DNA from: Janibacter sp. HTCC2649 | GTDB lineage: Bacteria > Actinomycetota > Actinomycetes > Actinomycetales > Dermatophilaceae | Assembly (NCBI RefSeq): GCF_000152705.1 | Contig: NZ_CH672413.1 | Location: 1,153,978-1,217,977 of the forward strand | DNA: 64,000 bases | Reading direction: 5' to 3' | Shown: in pieces, positions 34,071 through 42,581 of the stretch | Layout: each line of letters opens with the position of its first letter | How positions within the stretch are numbered: position 1 is the first letter of the stretch | The notes under the pieces: generated by a model | Seen by the model: the letters and a program-made list of their open reading frames with translations, nothing else | The model's database searches: none | What the model was told of the DNA's origin: nothing | Position numbers and translations under genes: made by a program

Positions 34071-35543
34071 TCACTCCCAGACCTGAGGGCTGGACTCCTC
34101 AGTGCCCTCGAACCACTTCTCTTCGTCCTCGGTGGTCAGCGTGTCGACGTCCTCCGGCTGACCGTTCTTGTCACCCTTGCGAGCCCCACCGGATCCGGCC
34201 GCACCCATGGAACCGCGACCGCCGCCACGGGCGCCCGCCTTGCCCGAGCCAGCGCCCTTGCCTGCTCCCGAGCCCTTGCCGGCCTGTCCTCCACCGCCAG
34301 CGGCACCGTTGCTGCCCAGCTTCGGAACGCCGTAGCGACCCGAGCCGGTTGCACCCTTGACCGCGCTGCCCCGGGCCGAGGCTCCGCCGCGAGCGGACGC
34401 CCCGCCACCACCGGGGACGGCCCCTCCGGGACGTCCAACTGCGCCAGCTCGCATGGCCGAGCCGCGAGCGCCGGTTGCCGCACCCCCACGGGCCGCGCCA
34501 CCGTTCGAGAACATGCCGCCAGCGCCGCCACGGAGCATTCCACCGAGACCGGCTGCACCGCCGATGCCGCCAGCCGCAATTCCGCCCGCCCCGACACCAC
34601 TGCCGCCACCGGTCGGATAACCGCCCGTCGAGCCACCAGGACCCGTCCCTGTGGAGATTCCCGTTGAACCGGTGGTCTGCCCGTCAGAGCCGATCGGGTC
34701 GAGGATCGGTTCCACCGGCGGCGGGTACCCGGTGCAGATCTCGATGACCGGGTCCACGGGTTCGTTGGGCTTCACCGGCCTGATGTCGTCCGTGTTCCCA
34801 CCGTCATCGACAGGGTGGCCCTGCCCGATGACCACAGCGTGGCCACCCGTGAGGTAACCACCCGAGGTGGGCGACTGCGAGGCCGTCCCCGGCGTGCTGG
34901 TCGAGGGCGCTGGACCGTTGTTGCTGTAGGGAGTCTCGGTGTCGCTCTTCGGCTTGATCGGCATCGTGGCCGTGGCGGTGTCCGTCTGCTCGCCCAACGT
35001 CTCGAGGATCGCCTTGGCCTTGGTGTTGCGCTCCTCCCAGAGCACGTCCTCGGCTGCTGCTGCAGCCTCGGGATCCCGCACGCTGTAGGCCGCGATGTTG
35101 TCCGCCGTGGGCAGGTAGGGAGCCGGAAGACGCTTGTGGTCATCAGGGTCGACGTAGGTCGAGATGCTCGCGACGTCGCTGTAGTACGAAGACTTCGCCT
35201 CGGTGACCGCGGTGTAGACTTGGCCCAGGCTCTTGTCGACGTCGGCGACCTTGGTGGCATGGCCGTCGAGGGTGTCGCTGAGCTTCTTCAGGCTCGCGAG
35301 CGCGGCGTCGGCCGCCGGTCCGGTCCAGCCCTTGCCACCGTCAGCGGGCGCCTGGAGCTCGCCACGAACATTGCTGACATCCTTGGACAGGTCATCCAAC
35401 CGCTTCTTGGCGTCCTGCCAGTTCGTCTGCGTCATCGAGATCGACCCGATCTGGACGTCGAAGATCTTGAAGAGCTCGCGCTCGTAGTGCTTGGCCTTGG
35501 CATTGAGCGTGGGTCCGCCCCCGCCCTCGTCAATTCTGACCAT
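34071..35543 (-). CDS. Large Gly-rich T7SS-associated protein, candidate secreted substrate
   Basis: A 490 aa protein with a helical N-terminal domain (about 1-190) that resembles PPE/WXG-like helical bundles (TNWQDAKKRLDDLSKDVSNV, then GWTGPAADAALASLKKLSDT with a W-x-G turn), a Thr/Pro/Ser middle region, and a Gly/Ala/Arg/Ser low-complexity region (about 300-460). The acidic end EDEEKWFEGTEESSPQVWE resembles the conserved W-rich termini of actinobacterial T7SS proteins. No Sec signal. Its start overlaps the end of the mycosin gene by 14 bases. The role as substrate is inferred from location and composition. Confidence 0.75.
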   Translation of the reverse strand: MVRIDEGGGGPTLNAKAKHYERELFKIFDVQIGSISMTQTNWQDAKKRLDDLSKDVSNVRGELQAPADGGKGWTGPAADAALASLKKLSDTLDGHATKVADVDKSLGQVYTAVTEAKSSYYSDVASISTYVDPDDHKRLPAPYLPTADNIAAYSVRDPEAAAAAEDVLWEERNTKAKAILETLGEQTDTATATMPIKPKSDTETPYSNNGPAPSTSTPGTASQSPTSGGYLTGGHAVVIGQGHPVDDGGNTDDIRPVKPNEPVDPVIEICTGYPPPVEPILDPIGSDGQTTGSTGISTGTGPGGSTGGYPTGGGSGVGAGGIAAGGIGGAAGLGGMLRGGAGGMFSNGGAARGGAATGARGSAMRAGAVGRPGGAVPGGGGASARGGASARGSAVKGATGSGRYGVPKLGSNGAAGGGGQAGKGSGAGKGAGSGKAGARGGGRGSMGAAGSGGARKGDKNGQPEDVDTLTTEDEEKWFEGTEESSPQVWE

Positions 35544-37041
35544 GGCTGTGCTCCTTTGTCGTGGCTGCGGCCCCATCCGCCGCAGCCTGTGTGTCGTGCG
35601 TGTCGTTGAGGTTTGTGTCGTTCGCGTGCGAGTCAGGGGTCAGTGTTGGTGCGGCGGGACCAGCGGACGCGGCCGAGCGCCGACGGACCAGGAACGCTGC
35701 CCCGCCGACGACCAGGATGGCCAGACCTGCCAGGACCGGCCAGAGGATGCCCGACCCCGACCCGGACTGAGGGGCCTTGTCGGAGGTGGCTGCGCCCTCG
35801 GTACTCGGCGTGGCCGACGAGATCGAGGACGTCGAGGCGCTGGGCCCCGCAGAAACGGATGTCTGGCTCGTCGCTGCAGCGATCTCCTGGATCGTCGGCT
35901 CGGCGAGGCTGTCGTCGACGACCATCGGATTCGTGTCCGGCAACGACTCGACATCGAGCTTGACTGCGTCGGCCGGAGCAGCGATTCCGAAGCCGTAGGA
36001 CTCGGTCTTGCCGCTGGCTTTCGGCAGGTTGCTTCCCACGCGACGGAACCACGTGAAGTACTTGCCGTCCTTGGCACGGAGGCCGATGGCGTCCTTGGCT
36101 GCCTGAAGGACCTGGTTTCCGGTGGCGTCCGGGTGCGCGGACCACACTGCGGCAAGCCCCCCGGCGGTGATGGCTGTGGCCTGCGAGCTGCCGTCGGAGA
36201 TGACGTCGCTGCGCCATCCCGACGGCGTCCAGGCACCTGCCGCGACCTTGGTCCCGGGAGCCGCGAAGTCGACGAAGTCGCTCTTGCGCATCGCACTGTC
36301 GTCGAGGTTCCCTGCGGCGTCGACGTGGGTCACGGTGACGACGCCATTCCCGATGCCGGGCCAGAAGACCTTGCGGGTGTCGTTGTTCGTGGACGCCACG
36401 ACGATCGTGCCGGCTCGGTAGGCCTCGAGCAGGGCCGGTGCGAACTCCGCGCTGTAGTCCGTGGTCAGGCTGATGCTGATGACCTTGGCGCCATCCTTGA
36501 CGGCCTGGCGGATGGCCCGTGCCGTCGCCTCACCGACCACGCTGATGCTGGCGTCCTTGAGCCCGCAGGACAGGTCCTCCGGATCGGTGTCCGACGGGAA
36601 GGTCACGGCGTAGTGGCGCAGGGTGGCTCTGGGCGCAATGCCCGCGATGCCCCGTCCTCCGGATGCGGTGCCCTTGCCGCTGCCGACGATCAGTGAAGCC
36701 ATTCTCGTGGCGTGGTCAGCGGCGGCGCCCCTGACCGTGGCGGGGCGCAGTCCGCCGCCTGGGGCGACGCACTCAGTCGTGGACGAGGCCACCCGACCCT
36801 TGAGCTCGGGAACGCTGGAGTCAAGGGGGCCGTCGATGAGGGCCACCGTCACCCCCTGGCCAGCACCGCTGCGATTCAGCTCGTCCACACCCATGGCGGC
36901 ACGCCACCACTGTCCGTCGTCGAGAGCGTCAGCAGAGGCAGACGGAGCAGCGGCGAGCAGGCTCGCGCAGGTGGCAGCGCTGAGTGCGGCCGCGACGAGG
37001 CCGCGACCGGCACGATGACACCGAAGGACAGTCATGGTCAC
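35530..37041 (-). CDS. Mycosin-like subtilase (MycP, first copy)
   Basis: A 503 aa membrane-anchored serine protease of the T7SS. Signal peptide 1-37 (cleavage after SASA), S8 catalytic domain with D70 (LIDGPLDS), H110 (ADHATRM, where GHGT is usual), oxyanion N220 (ASTNN), and S287 (DGSSQAT), then a Ser/Thr-rich linker and a C-terminal transmembrane helix (ILWPVLAGLAILVVGGAAFLV). The cytoplasmic tail of about 45 residues (His/Asp/Asn/Thr-rich) is unusually long. The GTG at 37041 overlaps the upstream stop; an ATG two codons later is an alternative. Confidence 0.87.
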   Translation of the reverse strand: MTMTVLRCHRAGRGLVAAALSAATCASLLAAAPSASADALDDGQWWRAAMGVDELNRSGAGQGVTVALIDGPLDSSVPELKGRVASSTTECVAPGGGLRPATVRGAAADHATRMASLIVGSGKGTASGGRGIAGIAPRATLRHYAVTFPSDTDPEDLSCGLKDASISVVGEATARAIRQAVKDGAKVISISLTTDYSAEFAPALLEAYRAGTIVVASTNNDTRKVFWPGIGNGVVTVTHVDAAGNLDDSAMRKSDFVDFAAPGTKVAAGAWTPSGWRSDVISDGSSQATAITAGGLAAVWSAHPDATGNQVLQAAKDAIGLRAKDGKYFTWFRRVGSNLPKASGKTESYGFGIAAPADAVKLDVESLPDTNPMVVDDSLAEPTIQEIAAATSQTSVSAGPSASTSSISSATPSTEGAATSDKAPQSGSGSGILWPVLAGLAILVVGGAAFLVRRRSAASAGPAAPTLTPDSHANDTNLNDTHDTQAAADGAAATTKEHSHGQN

Positions 37042-37583
37042 GGAAGAGGTGGCTCTTGTCCCGGCCCGGACACGGGCACTTCACCCTCACTCTGGGTGTC
37101 AGGATTCTCGCCGGTCGGCACCTCGCCACCGGGCGTCTGCTCACCAGGAGTCTCGGCACCGGGCGTCTCGGCAGATGCGGCCGTCGCTGCAGCTTCCTGT
37201 GCTGCTGGGGTCGACGAGGCCTGCTCCTGGTTGCTCGTGCTCTCGAGGGGGCCCCGCTCCCACTTCTGCCAGAGCTCGACGAAGGCAGCACCGGCCGTGT
37301 CGTCGTGGTCCTTCATCTGCCTGGCAGACGTCTTGATCCCCTCTGCCACGGCGTCGAGGTCAGCCTTGGCACCGCGCATCGTCTCGACGTAGATCTGCCG
37401 CACCTCGGTGAAGACACGACCGTAGTCCTTGAGGCGCTGGAGATCACCGAAGGAGGCCTCGTCAGCGGCTCCGTCCCGGATCTTGACGAGACCATCATGG
37501 GAAGAGGTCTCCCACGTGGTCTGCCTCGTGTTGGCCAAGGTGTTCATGTACTCGGTCGGGTACTCGACGTCTTCGCCTGCCAT
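37038..37583 (-). CDS. Hypothetical T7SS-locus protein (EspC-like size and features)
   Basis: A 181 aa acidic protein with no signal peptide or transmembrane segment. The first 115 residues are helical (LANTRQTTWETSSHDGLVKI, then DLDAVAEGIKTSARQMKDHD); the rest is a Pro/Glu/Thr/Gly-rich disordered tail. It looks like a small WXG-type helical hairpin with a disordered extension, as in ESX-secretion-associated proteins. No family can be named. Its ATG (37581-37583) is preceded by GGAGG, and its stop overlaps the mycosin GTG, so the two are coupled. Confidence 0.65.
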   Translation of the reverse strand: MAGEDVEYPTEYMNTLANTRQTTWETSSHDGLVKIRDGAADEASFGDLQRLKDYGRVFTEVRQIYVETMRGAKADLDAVAEGIKTSARQMKDHDDTAGAAFVELWQKWERGPLESTSNQEQASSTPAAQEAAATAASAETPGAETPGEQTPGGEVPTGENPDTQSEGEVPVSGPGQEPPLP

Positions 37584-37674
37584 GGCTTCCTCCCCTGATT
37601 CTCTGCGACATTAATGTGCCGTTGCTCCACTGCTCACCGCTGTACGGCTCACCAGCGTGCGTCGCTGGGACGCA

Positions 37675-37715
37675 GTCCGTGCCGACACCCCTGTCGTAGG
37701 GATGTCGGCACGGAC
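37675..37715 (-). terminator. Hairpin after the WXG100 pair
   Basis: GTCCGTGCCGACA (37675-37687) pairs perfectly with TGTCGGCACGGAC (37703-37715) around a 15-base loop. It lies just beyond the stop of the distal WXG100 gene (37738) and would separate esx transcripts from the next minus-strand gene. Confidence 0.65.
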
Positions 37716-37737
37716 CCAACTGTTCATGACCGTTTGG

Positions 37738-38031
37738 TCAGCTCCAGCTGTTCTTGTTCCTGAGCTCGCCCGCGAGGTAGTTCTCCTTGGACGTCTGGAC
37801 AGCCGTCTTGATGTCAAGCAGGAGCTGGTTGAGGTCTTCGACCTCACCGTTCCACTTGCGCTTGACGTCCTCGAACGCCTGCTTGGCGCCGGCTTCCCAC
37901 TCGCCCATGTGGGGCTTCATGTCGTTCTCCATGTCAGTGACCTTGCTCTTCAGGTCATTGACACCCTTGACCATGGCGTCGATGAGGGTGTCAATCCCGC
38001 CACCGGCAACCTTGATGTCCTGGCCACTCAT
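37738..38031 (-). CDS. WXG100-family T7SS substrate (second of pair)
   Basis: A 97 aa helical-hairpin protein. The turn carries W45-E-A-G (a W-x-A-G variant of WXG), helix 2 shows AKQAFEDVKRKW, and the C-terminal secretion motif Y85-LAG-E89 (YxxxE) is present. WXG100 proteins are exported as dimers by EccC. It pairs with the next gene upstream: the ATG at 38029-38031 touches the partner's stop, and a GTG one codon earlier (38034) would overlap it. Very small, as expected for the family. Confidence 0.9.
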   Translation of the reverse strand: MSGQDIKVAGGGIDTLIDAMVKGVNDLKSKVTDMENDMKPHMGEWEAGAKQAFEDVKRKWNGEVEDLNQLLLDIKTAVQTSKENYLAGELRNKNSWS

Positions 38032-38351
38032 CACTTACCACCCATCTGCGACGTGTACTTGCTGAGCATGTCGGACGCGCCCTGGTCGTCCGCGGTGTAC
38101 TGCTTGTCGTTCGCCACGAGGTTCTCGCGGAAGTTGTCGAGGATGTCGACGAGGTCCTTCGCCTGAACGGTCCATGCGTTCTGGACGTTCTGGAAGGCGC
38201 CAGCACCTGCACCCTGCCAGTGCGCCTTGACCTCTTCCATCTGACCCTGAAGCGTGCCGAGCTTGGTCTTGAGGTCGGTCCTCGCCTGGTCGACGATCCC
38301 CGCACTCTTGGCGATTGCTCCGGCGCCAACGCTGTGTGTCGTGTTGCCCAT
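38031..38351 (-). CDS. WXG100-family T7SS substrate (first of pair)
   Basis: A 106 aa protein with a canonical W45-Q-G47 turn (AHWQGAGAGAFQ), two long helices and the export motif Y85-TAD-D89 (YxxxD). It is the leader of a bicistron with the WXG100 gene at 37738-38031, the EsxB/EsxA arrangement. The ATG is at 38349-38351. The 224-base region upstream separates it from the divergent eccD. Confidence 0.93.
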   Translation of the reverse strand: MGNTTHSVGAGAIAKSAGIVDQARTDLKTKLGTLQGQMEEVKAHWQGAGAGAFQNVQNAWTVQAKDLVDILDNFRENLVANDKQYTADDQGASDMLSKYTSQMGGK

Positions 38352-38575
38352 GCCACTTCCCTTCTCTCAATTGGTCCCTTGAGGACCTCGGTGGTCCTAC
38401 CGACCACTCCTGGTGGTTGGACCCCGGCTTGCTGTTCCCCCGAAGTCCTGACAAGGAAGACCATACGGGGGACCAACGCACGAGGCCATGGGGAGAACTC
38501 CCCGTCTATGCTCGGGTTCGATCTCCGCTGCGGCGGGGCGAACCACAGCAGGCATGATCGGGGAGGATCACACTC

Positions 38576-39907
38576 GTGAGTCAGAGCACGGCGACGTCAC
38601 TCGTCAGGCTGTCCGTGACATCGGGGACGCGACGGGCTGATCTCGGCATCCCCGGCTCCATCCCCGTGGCAGAGGTCATCCCTGACCTCGCGCGTGAGCT
38701 GGGCGTCCTCGACGCGCACTCCGCCAGCATGGGATACCGCCTCGTCCGCGCCGACGGACTCGTCGTCGAGAGCGACAGAAGCCTTGCGGCACAGGGGATT
38801 GAGGACGGAGCCGTCCTGGCCCTCGAGCCCAACCGCCCCGATGACGAGAAGGTCTACGACGACGTCGTCGAAGCAGTTGCCGACCTCGTCGAGACCCAGT
38901 TCACGCCGTGGACCCCGGCGCACAGCGCCGGCACAGCGGTCGGTGCATCGGTCGTCCTCTTCCTTGCCGCGGCATACGCACTCTTCACAGCCCGCGACAG
39001 CGGCATCCTCATCGCGGCCCTCGCGGGCGTGTGCGCGCTGCTCCTCGTCGGAGCAGCTGCTGTCCTCGCGCACGTGCGCAACCAGCCTTCCGCTGCGGTT
39101 GCGCTCGCGCTGACTGCGGTGGCGTATGCCGGCGTGTCGGGTTACGCCGCCGTGCCCGACGCCCGCTTGTGGGGCGAGGGCCTGGTGTATGCCGGGGCCG
39201 GCGTCATCGTCGTCGGTGTCCTCGGTGCGGTGGCTGTCACCCACCACCGACTGCTCGTCGCAACCACCGCCGTCGTCGGCCTGGCCATGGCTGCTCTCGG
39301 CGCTCTCAACCACTTCGCGGGCTGGGACCTGACCGCGATCGCTGCCGTCGTGTTCGTCATCGCGGCGGTCGCCGGCAACGTCCTGCCCTGGGTCGGCATC
39401 TCCTCGAGCCGCCTCACGACACACCCGCCCAAGACCGACCTCGAGATCTATGGAGACACACCCGAGGTGGAACGCGAGCGCGTGCGCGATCAGGTCGCAG
39501 CCGGCCACGAGCTCATGGTCGGCCTCGGAGTCGCGAGCGCCGGCGTCATGATCCTGTGCACCCCGCAACTCGTCAGCTCGGGCGCGCCCGGTGCTCTGCT
39601 CACCTTCGTCGGTTTCATCGCCACCCTGCTGCGTACCCGCCACAGCCGCACGCGCACCACGGTGCTCATCGCCATGATCGCCGGGGTCACGGGTGTGGCC
39701 GTCGCGGCCGTCGCCGCGGCCCAGACCCATCCCGACTGGCGACCCATCCTTGCGCTCGCGCTGGCCGTCGCCGCCGCCCTCGTCGTGGGGATGGCCCTGG
39801 TCCTCCCCCGCACGCGGGTGCAGATGGGTCGGATCGCCGACGCCGTCGAAGGCATCGCCCTCGTCGCCCTCGTGCCCCTGGCGGCTTTTGCCGTCGGGCT
39901 CCTCTGA
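38576..39907 (+). CDS. eccD: Type VII secretion channel protein EccD
   Basis: A 443 aa protein with an N-terminal ubiquitin-like domain (about 8-85, VRLSVTSGTRRADLGIPGSI then AVLALEP) and eleven hydrophobic segments starting at about residue 125. This is the typical EccD architecture and length. A GTG start at 38576 follows GGGGAGG. It is the first gene of a plus-strand operon eccD-eccB-mycP. A second EccD-like protein is encoded at 32347. Confidence 0.9.
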   Translation: MSQSTATSLVRLSVTSGTRRADLGIPGSIPVAEVIPDLARELGVLDAHSASMGYRLVRADGLVVESDRSLAAQGIEDGAVLALEPNRPDDEKVYDDVVEAVADLVETQFTPWTPAHSAGTAVGASVVLFLAAAYALFTARDSGILIAALAGVCALLLVGAAAVLAHVRNQPSAAVALALTAVAYAGVSGYAAVPDARLWGEGLVYAGAGVIVVGVLGAVAVTHHRLLVATTAVVGLAMAALGALNHFAGWDLTAIAAVVFVIAAVAGNVLPWVGISSSRLTTHPPKTDLEIYGDTPEVERERVRDQVAAGHELMVGLGVASAGVMILCTPQLVSSGAPGALLTFVGFIATLLRTRHSRTRTTVLIAMIAGVTGVAVAAVAAAQTHPDWRPILALALAVAAALVVGMALVLPRTRVQMGRIADAVEGIALVALVPLAAFAVGLL

Positions 39908-39916
39908 GGCGGCGCG

Positions 39917-41257
39917 ATGGCAACCAAGAAGGACCTCGTCGAGGCCCAGTCGTTCAGCAAGCGTCGGCTGACGACAGCGTTCGTGAGCGGTGCACCGGGT
40001 GGGCGTGAGGTCGAGCCGCACCGGCCGATGAAGGCCGTCATCGGTGGCTTGGCGCTCACCGTCGTCCTCGTGCTCGGCAGCCTCGCGTTCGGCTGGCTCA
40101 AGGGCTCCTTGCCGCAGAACTGGGGCGACAACAAGCTGGTCATCGCGAAGACGAGCGGCGCCCGCTACGTCTCCATCAAGGAGACTCTGCACCCCGTCCT
40201 CAACACCACGAGTGCACGCCTGCTCATCCCGGCCAACAGCTTCGAGGTCATCACCGTGGCCGATGACAAGCTGGCGACCAAGAAGCGCGGCAGCACGATC
40301 GGCATCCTCGGTGCACCCGACTCACTCACTCCTCCCAAGTCGCTGACGAACACCGGGTGGGTCTCCTGCCTCGGCGGCGACGGCGGAGTCGCCACCTCCG
40401 TCGGCGCGTCGGTCAGGAGCACTCCCGCCGGAGTCGGCGCGTCCGTGGTGATGACGGGTCGGCAGCCGTTCATCCTCGCCGGGGGGATGCGCTACCCCGT
40501 GAGCGCGAAGAACCTCTCCGCCGTGACGATCGCGCTCGGGCTCGATGGCAGCGCGGCGCGCCAGGCGCCGGCCGTGTGGACCAACCTGTTCGCCCTCGGA
40601 CCTGAGATCGCGCCCCTGAGCATCCCGGGGTTCGGCAAGGCCGCGCCGGCCCTTCCGCCCGGAGCGACCGTGGGTTCGGTCCTTGCGGTGAGCAACGCGG
40701 GCCAGACCGCCCGCCGCTACCTCGTCAACCCTGCGGGTGAGCTCGAGCCCCTTCCGGACTTCGCTCACGCCATCTACCGGATCGGCTCGGGCAGCAACAC
40801 CGAGGACCTGCCCGTGACTCCGGCACAGGTGACGCAGCTCAAGGTGCAACCCCAGCGGGTGGCACCCACCCAGTGGCCGACGGCACTGCCCACCCTGGTG
40901 TCAGAGACGCCGTGCGCCAAGCTCACTGCGGCCACCGGAACGCGACCCTCCGTGACCCTGTCCACGTCGGAGTCGGTCAAGCCCGAGGCCGGCGCCAACA
41001 AGGTGGCCGTTGACCTCGGAACCGGGGCCCTGGTGCGCGCTGTCGGCGCCGGTTCGATCAGCGCCGGTCCGCTCCTGGCGATCGACCAGACCGGGACGTC
41101 CTACGCCATCGACGGCTCGACACCGGACCTCCTGCAGCGCCTCGGCTACGAGCCCGTCGACGTGGCCCCCGTGCCCCAGGCCTGGGCCGAGCTCTTCCAC
41201 ACCGGGCCGGTCCTCAGCGTCAAGGCCGCCCAGACGACCGTGGCCGCCGCGTCGTGA
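39917..41257 (+). CDS. eccB: Type VII secretion protein EccB
   Basis: A 446 aa bitopic core component. The short cytoplasmic N-terminus has the family signature ATKKDLVEAQSFSKRRLTTA, then one transmembrane helix at about 42-62 and a large extracytoplasmic domain with repeated beta segments and two cysteines (about C155 and C340) that could form a disulfide. The ATG lies 9 bases after eccD and the TGA overlaps the mycP GTG. It confirms the locus as ESX-like (EccB is absent from Firmicutes T7SSb). Confidence 0.93.
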   Translation: MATKKDLVEAQSFSKRRLTTAFVSGAPGGREVEPHRPMKAVIGGLALTVVLVLGSLAFGWLKGSLPQNWGDNKLVIAKTSGARYVSIKETLHPVLNTTSARLLIPANSFEVITVADDKLATKKRGSTIGILGAPDSLTPPKSLTNTGWVSCLGGDGGVATSVGASVRSTPAGVGASVVMTGRQPFILAGGMRYPVSAKNLSAVTIALGLDGSAARQAPAVWTNLFALGPEIAPLSIPGFGKAAPALPPGATVGSVLAVSNAGQTARRYLVNPAGELEPLPDFAHAIYRIGSGSNTEDLPVTPAQVTQLKVQPQRVAPTQWPTALPTLVSETPCAKLTAATGTRPSVTLSTSESVKPEAGANKVAVDLGTGALVRAVGAGSISAGPLLAIDQTGTSYAIDGSTPDLLQRLGYEPVDVAPVPQAWAELFHTGPVLSVKAAQTTVAAAS

Positions 41258-42468
41258 CCCGTCCTTCGATGGGTGTCGCCGCGACCCTCGGCGCCCTCGC
41301 ACTGGGGGTGAGCGGACTCGTCGTCCCGTCAGCCACTCCGATGGCCCACGCCGAAGTGCGCGCCTGCACGGAGAATCAGACCCGCTACATCACCGAGACT
41401 CCCCCGGCCCTGGCTCGGCTCGGCGCCACGCAGTCCTGGACGCTGTCCACGGGCAAGGGCGTCGTCGTGGCCATCGTCGACTCCGGCGTCCAGGCCAACA
41501 ACGTCCACTTCCCCGCAGGGTCGGTCCTCACCGGCAAGAGCTTCGTCGGTGGCTCCGCGACGACGGACGAGACCGGCCACGGCACGGCCCTCGCCGGCAT
41601 CATCGCCGCTCGCAGCATCGGTGAGAGGTCCGGCGTCGTCGGCGTGGCCAAGGACGCCCAGATCCTCCCCGTGAAGATCACCGGCGGCGAAGGTGGCGAC
41701 CCGGAGCAGCAGCGCTCCGCCAACCTTGCTGCGGGAATCCTGTATGCCGTCTCGGCCAAGGCCGATGTCATCAACCTCTCGCTCTCGACGACGGGCAACC
41801 GGGCCGACATCCGTGCCGCGGTCGCTGCCGCGGTCAAGGCCGGAATCATCGTCATCGCCTCCGGCGGCAACCGCGAGCAGGGAGCGGACGTGAAGGACGG
41901 CGTGCGCTACCCCGCCGGCTACCCCGGAGTCATCGGGGTTGCGGCGACCACGACCGGTGACGTGGTGGGCGCGAACTCCATCCACGGTCCGCAGATCGAC
42001 CTCGCGGCGCCGGGCGACAACGTCATCACGACCTTCCGGCAGTGGGGCGACTGCGTCTTCTCCGAGGCGCAGCAGTCGAGCAGCTATGCCACGGCCTATG
42101 TCAGCGGTGCGGCCGCCCTGTTGAAGCAGGAGTTCCCCGCTGCCTCCCCCGACGAGATCGGCTATCGCCTCACGGCGACGGCATCGCGCGGCTCGCGCAC
42201 CGCCCGCGACGACGTCGCCGGATGGGGCGTCGTGCAGCCGTACGAAGCCATGACCGCAGAGCTCGACAACAGCGTGGCCGGTCCCGTGCCCCCGGGTGGG
42301 ACCCCTCGGGCCACACCACGGCCCAAGGTCTCGACCGTCGACCTCACACCAGCGCCCGACCCGCGCGCACCCGACCGGGGCGCTGTCCAGTGGCTCCTCC
42401 TCGGTGTCGGCGCCTCCGTCCTCGGCCTCGCCATGGCCAGGATGCTGCGCAGGTCCACCCACGCCTGA
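41254..42468 (+). CDS. mycP: Mycosin protease MycP (second copy)
   Basis: A 404 aa membrane-anchored subtilase: signal peptide 1-33 (cleavage after AHA), catalytic D76 (IVDSGV), H109 (GHGTALAG), oxyanion N206 (ASGGN), S277 (SSSYATAYVSG, where GTS is usual), a Pro-rich linker and a C-terminal transmembrane helix with RRSTHA tail. An extra N-terminal segment (RYITETPPALARLGA) matches mycosins. It is the last gene of eccD-eccB-mycP, with a GTG start overlapping the eccB stop. Its active-site histidine motif is closer to consensus than the copy at 35530. Confidence 0.92.
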   Translation: MTRPSMGVAATLGALALGVSGLVVPSATPMAHAEVRACTENQTRYITETPPALARLGATQSWTLSTGKGVVVAIVDSGVQANNVHFPAGSVLTGKSFVGGSATTDETGHGTALAGIIAARSIGERSGVVGVAKDAQILPVKITGGEGGDPEQQRSANLAAGILYAVSAKADVINLSLSTTGNRADIRAAVAAAVKAGIIVIASGGNREQGADVKDGVRYPAGYPGVIGVAATTTGDVVGANSIHGPQIDLAAPGDNVITTFRQWGDCVFSEAQQSSSYATAYVSGAAALLKQEFPAASPDEIGYRLTATASRGSRTARDDVAGWGVVQPYEAMTAELDNSVAGPVPPGGTPRATPRPKVSTVDLTPAPDPRAPDRGAVQWLLLGVGASVLGLAMARMLRRSTHA

Positions 42469-42581
42469 CCCCTCCGCCGTCGGCGATCAGAAGGTGCGCC
42501 GGTCGCGAAGGCGAGCGGGCGGCATACGCCGCAAGGGAACCCGGTTGGGAGCACGGGTGACGTTCTGGGAGAATCACGCCC

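Noticed and set aside
37584-37737. An extra small T7SS gene between the helical protein and the WXG100 pair
   Set aside because: Only shadow frames are present; the space holds the hairpin at 37675-37715.
42469-42581. A T-box leader for valS
   Set aside because: No GGGTGG-type antiterminator motif or specifier is seen in 113 bases.
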